Origin: HGM04593 sp045646845
Lineage (GTDB): Bacteria; Bacteroidota; Bacteroidia; Bacteroidales; Bacteroidaceae
DNA: 64,000 bases
Reading direction: 5' to 3'
Assembly (NCBI GenBank): GCA_045646845.1
Contig: JAZRLO010000044.1
Location: 14,546-78,545, forward strand
In this document: piece after piece, positions 14,924 to 24,729 of the stretch
Numbering within the stretch: position 1 is the first letter of the stretch
How the letters are laid out: each line of letters opens with the position of its first letter
Position numbers and translations under genes: made by a program
Notes under the pieces: generated by a model
Told to the model about the DNA's origin: nothing
Database searches by the model: none
The model's input: the letters and a program-made list of their open reading frames with translations, nothing else

Positions 14924-16999
14924 TTACTTGATATATGCCTTTGTGCCGTTTACAATGTATATTCCGGCAGGAAGTGCCTTCAGAGACTCAGGGTCTGTCG
15001 TTTTAAGTATTTTCTGTCCGGCAATGCTATAAACTGTCCAACAGTTGTTGCAGTCAGCTGTAATCTCTCCGATACCTGCAATCTCACCGGTGCCGTTTTT
15101 TACGGTATATGTGAGAGTCACGCCCTTTACTGATTTTCCGTTTCCGTCAACGAAGTAGCCGTCAGGTATCTCAAGGTAGTATGTTCCGTTGCCCTTCAAC
15201 GGTTCTGTGGTTTTCAGTGCAGCCTGCTCCATCTCAATCATGCCGCCCTCTTTCTTCTCAGTTGTTCTCTCAAGGGCATATGACCACTCCTTGCCTTCTG
15301 CATACAGCTTCGGACGTATTGAGGTGTCATCGGTATGTCCTGCGAAGTAGCTGAAGGTGAAGATGAAGTGTGAGAGCTCTTCAACGGTTTCGCCGTCGGC
15401 AGGAGATACCTCAGTGATGGTTGCAGCCGGAGCGTTGCCCTCAAGCGTGTAAGTGGCCAGGGTGCGTACGCCATATTTGCTGTTTACGGGTAATGCCATG
15501 TTCATGCCGTCGGGGTTGAGCATAATGTCACCTGTAATGTTAATCTGCAGGTTGGTGTTGTTCAGCGATGTAATCGGGTTGCTTGCTGCAAGCATGAGGG
15601 TGTTCTTGTCAATCTGTGTACATGTCAAGGGAACGCTTATTTCATAGCCTTCTACAGTAGCTGCAAGGTCCTTTGCCGAAATACCTTCGGAGCATGTGAC
15701 TGTTATCTTGTCGAATTTGTCGAAATAACTGCCGGTTTCGGGACTTATGGTGTATGTGGGATATTCGCGCTGCATGTATAGCTTGGGAAGTACGTGACCT
15801 TCCGTTACCTTCTCGGCTGTATAACATCCGTATGTGCCGTGCTCGGTAGAGTAGTGGATGGTGTAACCGTCAACTGCAATTGTCGCATTGCCATCGTTGT
15901 CTATGGAAACGTTCCATACTGCTCCGGCCGCAGGCTTTTCTGCCGCATAATTGAAACTTGTATATGTTCCGCTGTGGTAAATATAGCGTCCGAGTTTATC
16001 CTGAATGGTGTAGCCGCCGTCTGTTGCTGTGAATGTGAATCCGGCACATTCTACGGCTTCGATATATCTTTCGTTCGCTGTCAATGCAGTCTTTGTCGGC
16101 AAGTATCCGTAAGCTTTTTCGCCATAAAAGTAGCATGCTGCGCTATCCGCAGCAACCATCGCATACTTGTTGCCGCTGATGATGTTTGTTGCATTTAAGT
16201 ATGGCATTGTGCGTGAAACAATGTATGTAGCCTCTGTCACACTGCTCTTGAATACTGCATCACCGTCAACAATAACTGCTATGGCTTTGATTGTGGTTGC
16301 CTCTGTTAACTTCTCATATATCTGGTATGTCTTGTTGCTCTTTGTCGTTCCTTTTTCGTTGATATAATCCTCGTAGCTTGGCTCCGTGCCGTCGGTGGTG
16401 TAGTAGAAAACGGAATTGGGGTCTGCGTAGTCAACGTCTGTGGTAACGGTAACCTCGTCGGCATATATACCGACAGGGGTCTTGAATACAGGAGCCGGAA
16501 CGGTTACCATGCTTGCGTCGGGTGTGTATTCAATGGTGATTGACTCGACGTAATATGCGCGTTGTGATGCTTTCCAGCTTATGGCAATGTCACCCATCGC
16601 TCCGGCCGTTTCAAATGTATAGCCTGTTGATGTGGTGGTAAGGGTGTATGGCTCTGAAGCCTGTCCGCCGACAGTCATGGTCATCTTTGCGTCACCGCTT
16701 GCCGCAATAGAGCTTTTGACTGTGACACTCTTTATCTTGACTCCGGAAAAAGCCGATGTGCTCAAGGTGTAGGTGTCGGTGTTGGGTGTGTTTTTACTAC
16801 CTACCTGTATGCCCTTGCCGCTACTCCAGCCGATGTATGATGCGCCGGTAGCATTCCATTCGATGTCGCTGAGACTGGTTGTGCCGCCGGTGGTCGTGAG
16901 TTCGCCGCTCTTGAAAGTGTGAGTGTAGGTCTCGGCATTTACAGAACCTACAGTCAAGGCGATGCTGAAAAGAAAGAGTATAAATTTCTTCATTGTCAT
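14924..16999 (-). CDS. Secreted multidomain protein with CHB_HEX-type domain and sorting-signal-like tail
   Basis: 691 residues with signal peptide KKFILFLFSIALTVGSVNA. The mature part starts with a beta-sandwich-like region (about 25-165), then a chitobiase/hexosaminidase C-terminal-type domain (VFYYTTDGTEPSY, near 200), a central region of unknown fold, and an Ig-like segment starting EVSPADGETVEEL near 530. The last 35 residues (VYSIAGQKILKTTD, then LPAGIYIVNG) resemble a type A C-terminal sorting domain of T9SS cargo; similar tails also occur in gut species without a full system. No catalytic motif is seen. It is the last gene of the SusCD run. The second ATG at 16993 is an equally good start. 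Confidence 0.75.
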   Translation of the reverse strand: MTMKKFILFLFSIALTVGSVNAETYTHTFKSGELTTTGGTTSLSDIEWNATGASYIGWSSGKGIQVGSKNTPNTDTYTLSTSAFSGVKIKSVTVKSSIAASGDAKMTMTVGGQASEPYTLTTTSTGYTFETAGAMGDIAISWKASQRAYYVESITIEYTPDASMVTVPAPVFKTPVGIYADEVTVTTDVDYADPNSVFYYTTDGTEPSYEDYINEKGTTKSNKTYQIYEKLTEATTIKAIAVIVDGDAVFKSSVTEATYIVSRTMPYLNATNIISGNKYAMVAADSAACYFYGEKAYGYLPTKTALTANERYIEAVECAGFTFTATDGGYTIQDKLGRYIYHSGTYTSFNYAAEKPAAGAVWNVSIDNDGNATIAVDGYTIHYSTEHGTYGCYTAEKVTEGHVLPKLYMQREYPTYTISPETGSYFDKFDKITVTCSEGISAKDLAATVEGYEISVPLTCTQIDKNTLMLAASNPITSLNNTNLQINITGDIMLNPDGMNMALPVNSKYGVRTLATYTLEGNAPAATITEVSPADGETVEELSHFIFTFSYFAGHTDDTSIRPKLYAEGKEWSYALERTTEKKEGGMIEMEQAALKTTEPLKGNGTYYLEIPDGYFVDGNGKSVKGVTLTYTVKNGTGEIAGIGEITADCNNCWTVYSIAGQKILKTTDPESLKALPAGIYIVNGTKAYIK

Positions 17000-17028
17000 T
17001 TTCTTTTTATATGGGTTTATATGTTCTT

Positions 17029-17547
17029 TTATTTATTGTTGGTAACCTCTTTGAGGCGCTCAATGAATTTCTGCGTGTCCATTATAGCACCGATAATCTC
17101 TCCGCTCTTGTTGCCTTCTGCGTCAATGATAAGGAATGACGGGTATATACCTACCTGATACTTCTTGCCGTATTCCACACCTTTGCCCTCTTCCATGTCC
17201 ATTGTGACAGGGATGAAGTTGCTGTTTATATAATTTCCACACTCTGTGGTGGCAAAAACTTTCTCTTTCATCTTCTTGCAGGGACCGCATGTCTTTATGT
17301 GGCAGTAGAGAAATACGGGTTTGTTTTTCTCTTTTGAAATCTTCAACGCCTCCTCGAGTTCAATTTCCTGGAAATTGACGCCGATGCCCTCCTGTGTGTC
17401 TGTCTGCTCTTCAGCAGTCTCTCTGACTGTCGCTTCAACCGTCTCTGCCATCTTGGGTTCTTCGTTGACGGTGGCCATCTCCTTTCCGCTGCTGCACGAG
17501 CATGCCGCAGCAAGCATAAGCATGCAAATGTGTTTCCTTGTCTTCAT
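17029..17547 (-). CDS. Periplasmic thioredoxin-fold lipoprotein
   Basis: 172 residues. A short hydrophobic leader ends in LAAAC/SC, giving a probable lipoprotein cysteine at 16 or 18. An acidic, threonine-rich linker (about 25-58) follows, then a thioredoxin-like domain with YCHIKTCGPCKKM; C87 and C90 form a CGPC redox pair. The cis-proline region is VGIYPSFLIID. It should act as a membrane-tethered disulfide reductase or isomerase in the periplasm. It lies directly after a TlpA-type gene (14-base gap) in the SusCD run, so two redox proteins are encoded back to back, hinting that imported substrate or a surface partner needs thiol chemistry (inference). Confidence 0.82.
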   Translation of the reverse strand: MKTRKHICMLMLAAACSCSSGKEMATVNEEPKMAETVEATVRETAEEQTDTQEGIGVNFQEIELEEALKISKEKNKPVFLYCHIKTCGPCKKMKEKVFATTECGNYINSNFIPVTMDMEEGKGVEYGKKYQVGIYPSFLIIDAEGNKSGEIIGAIMDTQKFIERLKEVTNNK

Positions 17548-17561
17548 TATATTATATTGTT

Positions 17562-18698
17562 TTACAGTGTTTTTTCAATTATCTCTTCAAGTCCTCCTCC
17601 TGCCGGCGGTGCAAAAGCATCTACAATGTATCCCTCTTTGTCGATGACAATATAACGTGGTATGCCGGATATGTAGTAATCTACTTCGAACTGCGACATC
17701 TCTTCCTTGCCTGGTATCAGGTTTACTATACCATGTAGGCCGTGCTTCTCAATGGCTTCTCTCCATTTTGCTTCATCGCCTGTGCGGTCGATGGAAATGG
17801 TTATTATCTCTACTCTGGGGTCATCCTTGTATCTCTGGTGCAGTGCCAGCAGTTTGGGCATGCCCTTTATGCAACTGCTGCACCAGGTTGCCCAGACGTC
17901 GATTACAAGGGTTTTGCCCCTGAATTCCGCAAAAGTGTGTAGCTTTCCGTCTGCATCCTTAAGGGCCGGACAGGGAGCAACTTTGCCGCCCATGATATTT
18001 GCATATGCGTTCATAAGTTTCAGGACATCTCTTTTCGTCTTGCTGTCCGCAACATTCTTCTCTATGAGCGGTTTTGTCTCCAGCATCTCTGCGGTGCATC
18101 CTGAATTGGCAATCGGGAATTTCATCTTCTTTAGATAGACAAGGTGCAGAGCGTCGTTGCCGGTTGAGAAAACCTCTTTAAGTTTGCTGTAGTCGTTGGC
18201 ATTGATTTTCCTTATGGGAAAGAATACTGTTGCCGTAAGTCCATCCCGTGATTCGTCGAAGCTGCTACCGCTTTTCATGGCTTTGAGCGTGAAGTAGTGG
18301 TCGCAGAACTTCTCCATCTTTCTGCCATCCATGAACTCCTTGACATTGATGTCGTCAAGGTCAATCTCTTCGTACAGTTCGGGGAGCATCGCGATGTCCG
18401 TGTTCTTTCCCCTGCAAGCGAACATGTATTCACCACAGTTCCAAATGTAATGGCACATGTTCCATGTGTGCAGACGTGACTGCTCCTTGGAGATGGCACT
18501 TTCTATGGATACGTATGTCTCTATAATCTCCCCGGCACTCTTGAACTCCTTGTGCCAAAGCGAGTCGATGCTTTCTGTTCCTGTAATTACGGATATCTGC
18601 ACCGTCTCATTCTTTACAGGTGTGTTCTGTGATACTGAACACGAAGCGGAGAACATCATCGCAATCAACAGGCATCCTGCTGGGCTGATAAATCTCAT
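17562..18698 (-). CDS. TlpA-family thiol-disulfide oxidoreductase lipoprotein
   Basis: 378 residues; lipobox FSASC gives a lipoprotein cysteine at residue 20. The first two thirds (about 30-235) are a helical region of unknown fold typical of Bacteroidetes TlpA proteins, rich in charged residues. From about 240 comes the AhpC/TSA-TlpA domain: FRGKTLVIDVWATWCSSCIK, with C273 and C276 as the CSSC redox pair, then the cis-proline loop YISGIPRYIVID. It should act in the periplasm on disulfides. The gene sits between the metallohydrolase-like lipoprotein and the thioredoxin lipoprotein with 14-15 base gaps. Confidence 0.87.
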   Translation of the reverse strand: MRFISPAGCLLIAMMFSASCSVSQNTPVKNETVQISVITGTESIDSLWHKEFKSAGEIIETYVSIESAISKEQSRLHTWNMCHYIWNCGEYMFACRGKNTDIAMLPELYEEIDLDDINVKEFMDGRKMEKFCDHYFTLKAMKSGSSFDESRDGLTATVFFPIRKINANDYSKLKEVFSTGNDALHLVYLKKMKFPIANSGCTAEMLETKPLIEKNVADSKTKRDVLKLMNAYANIMGGKVAPCPALKDADGKLHTFAEFRGKTLVIDVWATWCSSCIKGMPKLLALHQRYKDDPRVEIITISIDRTGDEAKWREAIEKHGLHGIVNLIPGKEEMSQFEVDYYISGIPRYIVIDKEGYIVDAFAPPAGGGLEEIIEKTL

Positions 18699-18713
18699 TG
18701 TCTTGGAAACTGT

Positions 18714-19754
18714 TTATTTGTTCTTTATACCATATGCGATACCTTTCAGGTCTATACCGTATCTCTCTTTCATATGGTTGGTTACGATTTCATACTTTTC
18801 CTTTATCATCGGATATTTGTCCGACGGATAACGGGCTTCGAACTCCTCCGGTGTAAGCCACATGGCGTTCTTTATGTATGTGGTGAAGAGGTTGTAGTTG
18901 GGGTACTTGTCCTTTTCCCAATAATAGCAACTTGTCTCGTTTGCGTAGGGGGGAGTCCAGACCTGTTTCTGTACACCTGTTCCGAAGTTGTCGTTTATCA
19001 TATCCACAAATCCCAATTTGTATTTGTAGTTGGGCTTTGACGGGTCAATATGGTTCATCTTCAGGCTTTCGCTGAAGTCGTATCCTGTCCACAATTCATC
19101 TGGCGAAACAATTTCCCCTTTATCAATGGAGTTGTATATGGCCTGTATCATGAAAAGGCAACGCTGCTGCTTGAGCGTGTATTCGGCATCCCCACCACCA
19201 TTTATGGCATCTTCCTTGAAACTGATGGCCCAGTTGTCGAAGTTACCGAGCTTTATGGGCTTGAACGGGTCGGTAGTCGTACCCCCTCCGCCGTTGTTGT
19301 TCCCTTCACCGTAATCACGGGGCTCGGTGCGCAGGTTGTGAATCATATAAATCTTTACGGGGAATGTGGAGCGTGCGAACTCCTTGCTTATGTTCGGGAA
19401 TATGTAGTTGTAGAAGTAATCCACGTAGAAGGGGAGGTGCTCCTCGGGTAGGTTCCACGACGGGGCATCGCGCTCTTCGTCATAACCTGCCACATATATG
19501 TCACCGGTTCCTGCCGATACCCAGTCGCGGTTCAGGTCCTCCTCCGTGATGTCCTTGTAGAGAAGATACACTCCATACTCTTCCTTTATTTCGTTTATCA
19601 GCGAGTCGTATCTGCTGTCGCCCTGCGGAAAACCTCCACGTATTGGGGAGTAGTTGCCGGACGGTGTGATGTTTTCCTCATGGCTGCATGATGCAATGAG
19701 TGCCATTCCGGCAAGAATGATCGCTGTTGTACAGATAAACTTTTTCATGGTCAT
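18714..19754 (-). CDS. SusCD-linked metallohydrolase-like lipoprotein lacking HExxH
   Basis: 346 residues, lipobox LIASC with lipid cysteine at 23. The layout (short tether, SRYDSLINEIKEEYGVYLLYKD, a long helical centre and a C-terminal YGIDL segment) resembles the substrate import-associated zinc metallohydrolase lipoproteins encoded beside SusC/SusD genes. Where that family has HExGH-type zinc ligands, this protein reads LKQQRCLFMIQAIYNSID (194-211), with no HExxH anywhere. If the assignment is right it is a catalytically dead relative that may work as a surface binding protein; if not, it is an unrelated lipoprotein. It follows susD by 18 bases. A second ATG at 19748 is possible. Confidence 0.6.
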   Translation of the reverse strand: MTMKKFICTTAIILAGMALIASCSHEENITPSGNYSPIRGGFPQGDSRYDSLINEIKEEYGVYLLYKDITEEDLNRDWVSAGTGDIYVAGYDEERDAPSWNLPEEHLPFYVDYFYNYIFPNISKEFARSTFPVKIYMIHNLRTEPRDYGEGNNNGGGGTTTDPFKPIKLGNFDNWAISFKEDAINGGGDAEYTLKQQRCLFMIQAIYNSIDKGEIVSPDELWTGYDFSESLKMNHIDPSKPNYKYKLGFVDMINDNFGTGVQKQVWTPPYANETSCYYWEKDKYPNYNLFTTYIKNAMWLTPEEFEARYPSDKYPMIKEKYEIVTNHMKERYGIDLKGIAYGIKNK

Positions 19755-19772
19755 CTATTGGTTGTTCTTGTT

Positions 19773-21335
19773 TTACATTATCGGGGTACGTTTGCCCGGC
19801 AACTCATTCTGCTCGAGACTGGGGTTCATGTTCATGGCCTCATCGGGGATGGGGACGGTGTACATGAGGTCTCCCTCTTCGAGACGGTATGTTACGGTCT
19901 CGTCTGCACTGTTGTGCCACTTGTGGGTTATTGCAGGCATACCCCAGCGGCGAAGGTCGAACCAGCGGTGTCCTTCGAAGCAGAGTTCGCGGCGGCGTTC
20001 CTCGCGGATGAAGCTTATGAGTTCCTCCTGGCTTGAGAATGTCTCGTCATCATAGTCCTCGGGGTCGAATCTCTTCTCCCGGAGGGTGTTGAGGGCCTTC
20101 TCGGCCTCGGCCATTGCATTTCCGCCAATCATTGCCTTTGCCTCGGCATAGTTGAGGTACGCTTCAGAGAGTCTGAGGCATCGTCCGAAGACTCCTGTCG
20201 CATTCTGCGGCAAGTAGTATTGTGTTCCTATATTCACCTTTCCGAATGGCATGTTCATGAGTGTTCCTGTATTGTCACCCATGGGTGCTCTGGCTATGTA
20301 CTGCGACAGTCTGAGGTCATAGTCAACGTATGTGTCGAGCAGTTCCTGCGATGCCTGGAAATATGCGTACATCTTCTTTCCGGTAGTGGTATTAACGTTG
20401 TTGGTCCCATAATATGTCCATTCGAACATGTCAATGACATTTCCATAAGGCCATATCGTTTCAGTTGAAGAATATGTGGGATATACCATGTATGTACGTA
20501 CTGTGGCTCCTTCGTCATTCGTTCCGGTCGTTGATACGTTGTTCAGGTCAACAAGCTTGAATCTGGGGTTGTCCATAACCATTTCTGCATACTCGGCTGC
20601 CTTTTCCCAGTTTTCCATATATAAATATGTACGCGATAGCATGAGTTGTACCATTGGCAGGCTAGTTCTGAAGTTGTCGCTCCAACGGTCAGCCTCTGGT
20701 AGTGACAGGTAGGCTTCTTCTGCAGTATGAAGGTCGCTCAGAATCTGTGAATATACCTCTCCTACCGTACGTCTCTTCAGATAGTCGTTGCTCTCTTCTA
20801 TTCCGCTGTTCAGTTTCAAAGGAACACCAAGGGCTTCGGGGTTGCTGTTGTATGGTGTGCCGAATATGTTTACTAGGTTGAAGTAGTAGAAACCGCGGAG
20901 TGCATATGCCTGTGCCTTCACCTTGTTTATGTTTTCTTCGGTATCTCTTACTTCGGGAAGGTAATCTATGACTGCGTTGGCACCGAGTATTACGCTGTAG
21001 TAGCTCTCGTACATGTTTATATGACCGGCCCCAGCCTCTTCCATCATCTCGAACATGTCGGGTTGCCATGTGAAACTTGCAATATACTTGTTCCCGTCAA
21101 AGCCTTCGTTGGGAGTCTGGTAGGGAGCAGCTTCGATGTCATCGTCAAGCAGGTTCAGGAATATGTTGAAACCGCTCATGTCGTTACGCTGGTATGCTTC
21201 TCCGAGAAGCAGCTCATTGAGTGATGTCGCATCCTCGGGAACGAATTCGCTTTCCGAATTCGGCTCAAGGAAGTCGCTGCAGGAGCTCATGGTGAATGCA
21301 GTAAGTACTGCCAGTATGTTGTATTTTGTCTTCAT
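19773..21335 (-). CDS. SusD/RagB-type surface glycan- or nutrient-binding lipoprotein
   Basis: 520 residues. Leader YNILAVLTAFTMSSC gives a lipoprotein, then SDFLEPNSESEFVPED, the usual SusD opening. The N-terminal SusD-like part has QAYALRGFYYFNLVNIFG, and the C-terminal RagB/SusD part has RCLRLSEAYLNYAEAKAMIG and EERRRELCFEGHRWFDLRRW, both family hallmarks. It forms the lid over the SusC transporter at the outer membrane surface. The start at 21335 (MKTKYNIL) is chosen because a longer frame to 21362 would overlap susC. The substrate cannot be read from the sequence; no glycoside hydrolase lies nearby, arguing against a typical polysaccharide locus. Confidence 0.93.
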   Translation of the reverse strand: MKTKYNILAVLTAFTMSSCSDFLEPNSESEFVPEDATSLNELLLGEAYQRNDMSGFNIFLNLLDDDIEAAPYQTPNEGFDGNKYIASFTWQPDMFEMMEEAGAGHINMYESYYSVILGANAVIDYLPEVRDTEENINKVKAQAYALRGFYYFNLVNIFGTPYNSNPEALGVPLKLNSGIEESNDYLKRRTVGEVYSQILSDLHTAEEAYLSLPEADRWSDNFRTSLPMVQLMLSRTYLYMENWEKAAEYAEMVMDNPRFKLVDLNNVSTTGTNDEGATVRTYMVYPTYSSTETIWPYGNVIDMFEWTYYGTNNVNTTTGKKMYAYFQASQELLDTYVDYDLRLSQYIARAPMGDNTGTLMNMPFGKVNIGTQYYLPQNATGVFGRCLRLSEAYLNYAEAKAMIGGNAMAEAEKALNTLREKRFDPEDYDDETFSSQEELISFIREERRRELCFEGHRWFDLRRWGMPAITHKWHNSADETVTYRLEEGDLMYTVPIPDEAMNMNPSLEQNELPGKRTPIM

Positions 21336-21348
21336 ATGGTTTTTGTTT

Positions 21349-24300
21349 TTAGAATCCGACACTTAATCCTATCGAATATACTCTGGGCTGTATGCTGTAA
21401 CCCAATTCCGGGTCATATCCCTTCCACTCTTTACTTGCGATGACAAAGAGGTTATTAACGTTCGCGCTCAACTGTATGCGGTTGATACCCATCTTCTTAC
21501 AGAGACTGCTGGGGAATGTGTATGAGAGTGAAATCTGCGTACAGCGCAGGAATGACGCGTCCGCAACCCTTACATCGGACTGTGCCCACATTGAGTAGAT
21601 GTTGTCGTAGAGTCCGTTGGGGAGGTTGAGGTTGTATAAATCCCTTACCGAAGTGTAGAGTGATGGTATATTCGTGTGAGCTTCATCACCCGGCTGCTTC
21701 CATCTGTCGTTCAACTCTTTTGAAAGGTTGCTGAAGATGTCCGGCATCTTTCCGTATGTGAAAGTTGAGTATGGGTTGGGAAGTCGCTTGTTTGCACCGA
21801 GCATCAGCGCGAAGTCCATGCCTATGTGGAAGTTCTTCCAGCGGAGGCGTGTGTTAAGACCACCGGTAAAATCCGGTTCCTGCTGTCCAGAATATACAAG
21901 GAATGTCGTTGGGTCGATATTCCCGTTGCCGTCCACATTATCGTATGTGGCATGCATGAATGTCGGATATCCTGTCTTGCCGTCAAGTCCTGTGAAGTCA
22001 TATGACCAGAATGCTGAAAGGGGGTATCCGTTCTTGAGAGGACGGTCGCTGCTTCCGTTAAGGAAATCCACGTGAGTAAGTTCATCGGCCTTTGCTGTGC
22101 GGTCATCGCTTTCCGACCTGTTCCAGTTCTTGCTGGCATTGAGTCCTACTGTCCATACCCAATCTTTGGTACGTACCGGAGTGAAGTTCAATGTGAACTC
22201 AACTCCACTGTTTGTTATGAGTCCTCCGTTTAGAGGCATTGTTGACATACCATACTCCTGTGCGATATCCTGTCTGATGATTGCGTTTGAACTACGGTTA
22301 TAGTATTCAAAGTTCATGGTGACACCGAACAGAGAGACGTCTGCACCCAAGTTCAGTGATTTTGTGCGTTCCCATTTGAGTTGTTTGTTGGGAAGGCTGG
22401 ATATGGTAAGGTAGTATTCGTTATAACTCTGCAGTAGTCCCTGGTAACGTACAATCATCTCAGGGCTGATGGAGTTTACAACATTGCCCTGGATACCGTA
22501 TGTTGCACGTATGTTGAACTGTTCAAGCCAGGGCAGATGCTCAATTACCAATGGCTCCTGTGCGATTTTCCATGATGCTCCGAATGACCACGTTGGGTCG
22601 AACTGCTTGTTGACATCCTGGCCGAAGCGGTTCGATGCATCGGAACGGACATTCATGTTGATCACATACCTGTTCATCAGTGAGTATGCCAGTGTCGCAT
22701 AGAATGACATGTAGTTTGTAGTAGTTGTAGTTCTGCTCCATGCCCCGTTGTAAAGCTGGCTCAATGCACCCCAGCCAATATTTACACTGCTTCCTATTGG
22801 CTTGAAATTCTCGGGCAGTGTGGGCGATACCAAGATGGAGCCGCGCTCCGGCACATAACCCCATGCCGTGTTGCCTTCGCTCTCACCTCTGCTTGAGCGT
22901 ATCTCCATACCAAGCATTGCATTGAGACGATGGTTTTCGTTGAACTCCTTGCTGAATTGCAGACGGTGTGACGTGCTGTATGATACGGTCTGTGAATTGG
23001 CCTGGTTGAGAACACCTCCATATGGCATCAGTGCTGCATTGAATCTGTCCGAACCCGCCTTCTCCGTACCTTGGGCATAGCCACGGTACAATCTCTCCAC
23101 CTGTGAGGTCTTCTCTCCGGCATAGCTCTCACTCTTGTTGGTGCTCAATGACATACTTGCGGTACCGTTGTAGCTTAACCAACTGAGAATCTTGTATGTA
23201 ACGTTCAACGATGCATTGAACATGGTTCCTCTGTTCTTTGAGTAGCTGTTCTCCATCTCGTTGAATATGTTGTACGAGTACTGGTTCTTTCCGCCGAGCA
23301 GAGTGTTGTACTGGTATGTGTAATAATTCGAGTAGAATGCGCGTTCACCGTTCTCTTCGTATGCAGGAATAGCGCGGCTCGTGTTCATCGCATATGTGTA
23401 GGGGTTCACTCCGGCTCCGTAACCGTCGGAGTTTCTTATGCTTCCGTTCAGCTGGGCACTAATGCTCAAACGTTCGTTGACGTTGCTGTTGATGCTGAGA
23501 CGTGTGGTAATCTGGTCGTTGTCGTTGCCTATCTCGTATCCGCCGTTGTTCGAATATCCGACAGATGCGTTGTAGGTGTATTTGTCGGTACCGCCCGATA
23601 CGCTCAGGTTGTGGTTGTGGCTCACCGCGTTGCGTGTGAGCATGTCGAACCAGTCGGTGTTCACGGTCTCCAGACGCTGCAGGTAGTACGAGAACTGCTC
23701 CTCTGTAATCATGCGCTTGTTGAACATGGCCATGAGACCTTCATATGTGTAAATCTGCGGCAGGGGCTCGGTCTGGTAACGGACGCCTGCTTCGTATGCC
23801 TCCTTGCTGAACTGGATGCGCTCGAACGAGTTCATGAAGTCGTACATCTCGTATGTGGGCCGTTCCCTTACAGAGATGTTTGTGCTGTAGTTCACGCTTA
23901 TGCGTCCCGGTGTTCCCTTTTTGGTCGTAATAACAATTACACCGTTCGATGCCTTGGAACCATATATGGCAGTAGCCGATGCGTCCTTAAGTACGGTAAT
24001 GTTGTCGATGTCCTGAGGGTTCAACCATGATATCTGGTTTCCTATGAGCTCACGCATGTCGGATGTTATTGCAGAACTCATGTCTATAGATATCGGGTCT
24101 TCCTGTATGACTCCGTCAACTACCCAGAGCGGGCTTGTGTTGCCGAGAATGGTGGAAGTACCGCGGATTGTTATCTTTGGTGATGCTCCTACGCGTGCTG
24201 ACGTGTTCATTACACTGAGTCCGGCAATTTTTCCCTGAAGCATCTGGTCAACGCTCTGGAACGCTGGCATCATGATGTCGTCCGCTTTCACCGTCGTGAA

Positions 24301-24714
24301 AGCTCCTACCATATCCTTGCGCGGTAGGCGTGCATAGCCGTCCTCGACGATTGTAACCTCGTTGAGCATCGCATTGTCGGGCAGGAGCTCGACTTTGATA
24401 TCTTTGCCCAATATGTCGCTTGACAATTTTATGATTTTAGTCTTTGAACCCAGATAGCTTACGTGCAGCTCCTTGTCTCCCTCTTTCAGTCTTACTTCGA
24501 CCTTGAAATCACCGTTGATGTTGGTGCTGGTTCCCCTTGCCATCTTTCCTTTACTATTCATGACCACGACGTTTGCTCCGGGAAGTGCTTCTCCGGTGTC
24601 ATCGACAACTTTACCTATAGCCATGGTCGTTGTTACCTGGGCCAGTAGGGGTGATGCACACAGCAGGCATACGGCCATCAGTGCGGCCTTTATTATCCTG
24701 TTTCCTGTTTTCAT
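21349..24714 (-). CDS. SusC/RagA-type TonB-dependent outer-membrane transporter
   Basis: 1,121 residues. Signal peptide ending SPLLAQ, then a carboxypeptidase-regulatory-like domain (IGKVVDDTGEALPGANVVV, about 32-115), then the plug with MLQGKIAGLSVMN and LWVVDGVIQED and the SusC hallmark LKDASATAIYGSKASNGVI. The remainder is a 22-strand beta barrel with many aromatic strand ends and the terminal strand SIGLSVGF. It imports a nutrient captured by SusD, energised by TonB. There is no N-terminal FecR-interacting extension, so regulation by an ECF anti-sigma pair is unlikely. The gene lies 15 bases after the secreted hydrolase gene and 13 before susD. Confidence 0.95.
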   Translation of the reverse strand: MKTGNRIIKAALMAVCLLCASPLLAQVTTTMAIGKVVDDTGEALPGANVVVMNSKGKMARGTSTNINGDFKVEVRLKEGDKELHVSYLGSKTKIIKLSSDILGKDIKVELLPDNAMLNEVTIVEDGYARLPRKDMVGAFTTVKADDIMMPAFQSVDQMLQGKIAGLSVMNTSARVGASPKITIRGTSTILGNTSPLWVVDGVIQEDPISIDMSSAITSDMRELIGNQISWLNPQDIDNITVLKDASATAIYGSKASNGVIVITTKKGTPGRISVNYSTNISVRERPTYEMYDFMNSFERIQFSKEAYEAGVRYQTEPLPQIYTYEGLMAMFNKRMITEEQFSYYLQRLETVNTDWFDMLTRNAVSHNHNLSVSGGTDKYTYNASVGYSNNGGYEIGNDNDQITTRLSINSNVNERLSISAQLNGSIRNSDGYGAGVNPYTYAMNTSRAIPAYEENGERAFYSNYYTYQYNTLLGGKNQYSYNIFNEMENSYSKNRGTMFNASLNVTYKILSWLSYNGTASMSLSTNKSESYAGEKTSQVERLYRGYAQGTEKAGSDRFNAALMPYGGVLNQANSQTVSYSTSHRLQFSKEFNENHRLNAMLGMEIRSSRGESEGNTAWGYVPERGSILVSPTLPENFKPIGSSVNIGWGALSQLYNGAWSRTTTTTNYMSFYATLAYSLMNRYVINMNVRSDASNRFGQDVNKQFDPTWSFGASWKIAQEPLVIEHLPWLEQFNIRATYGIQGNVVNSISPEMIVRYQGLLQSYNEYYLTISSLPNKQLKWERTKSLNLGADVSLFGVTMNFEYYNRSSNAIIRQDIAQEYGMSTMPLNGGLITNSGVEFTLNFTPVRTKDWVWTVGLNASKNWNRSESDDRTAKADELTHVDFLNGSSDRPLKNGYPLSAFWSYDFTGLDGKTGYPTFMHATYDNVDGNGNIDPTTFLVYSGQQEPDFTGGLNTRLRWKNFHIGMDFALMLGANKRLPNPYSTFTYGKMPDIFSNLSKELNDRWKQPGDEAHTNIPSLYTSVRDLYNLNLPNGLYDNIYSMWAQSDVRVADASFLRCTQISLSYTFPSSLCKKMGINRIQLSANVNNLFVIASKEWKGYDPELGYSIQPRVYSIGLSVGF

Positions 24715-24729
24715 ATTATAGATCGTATT

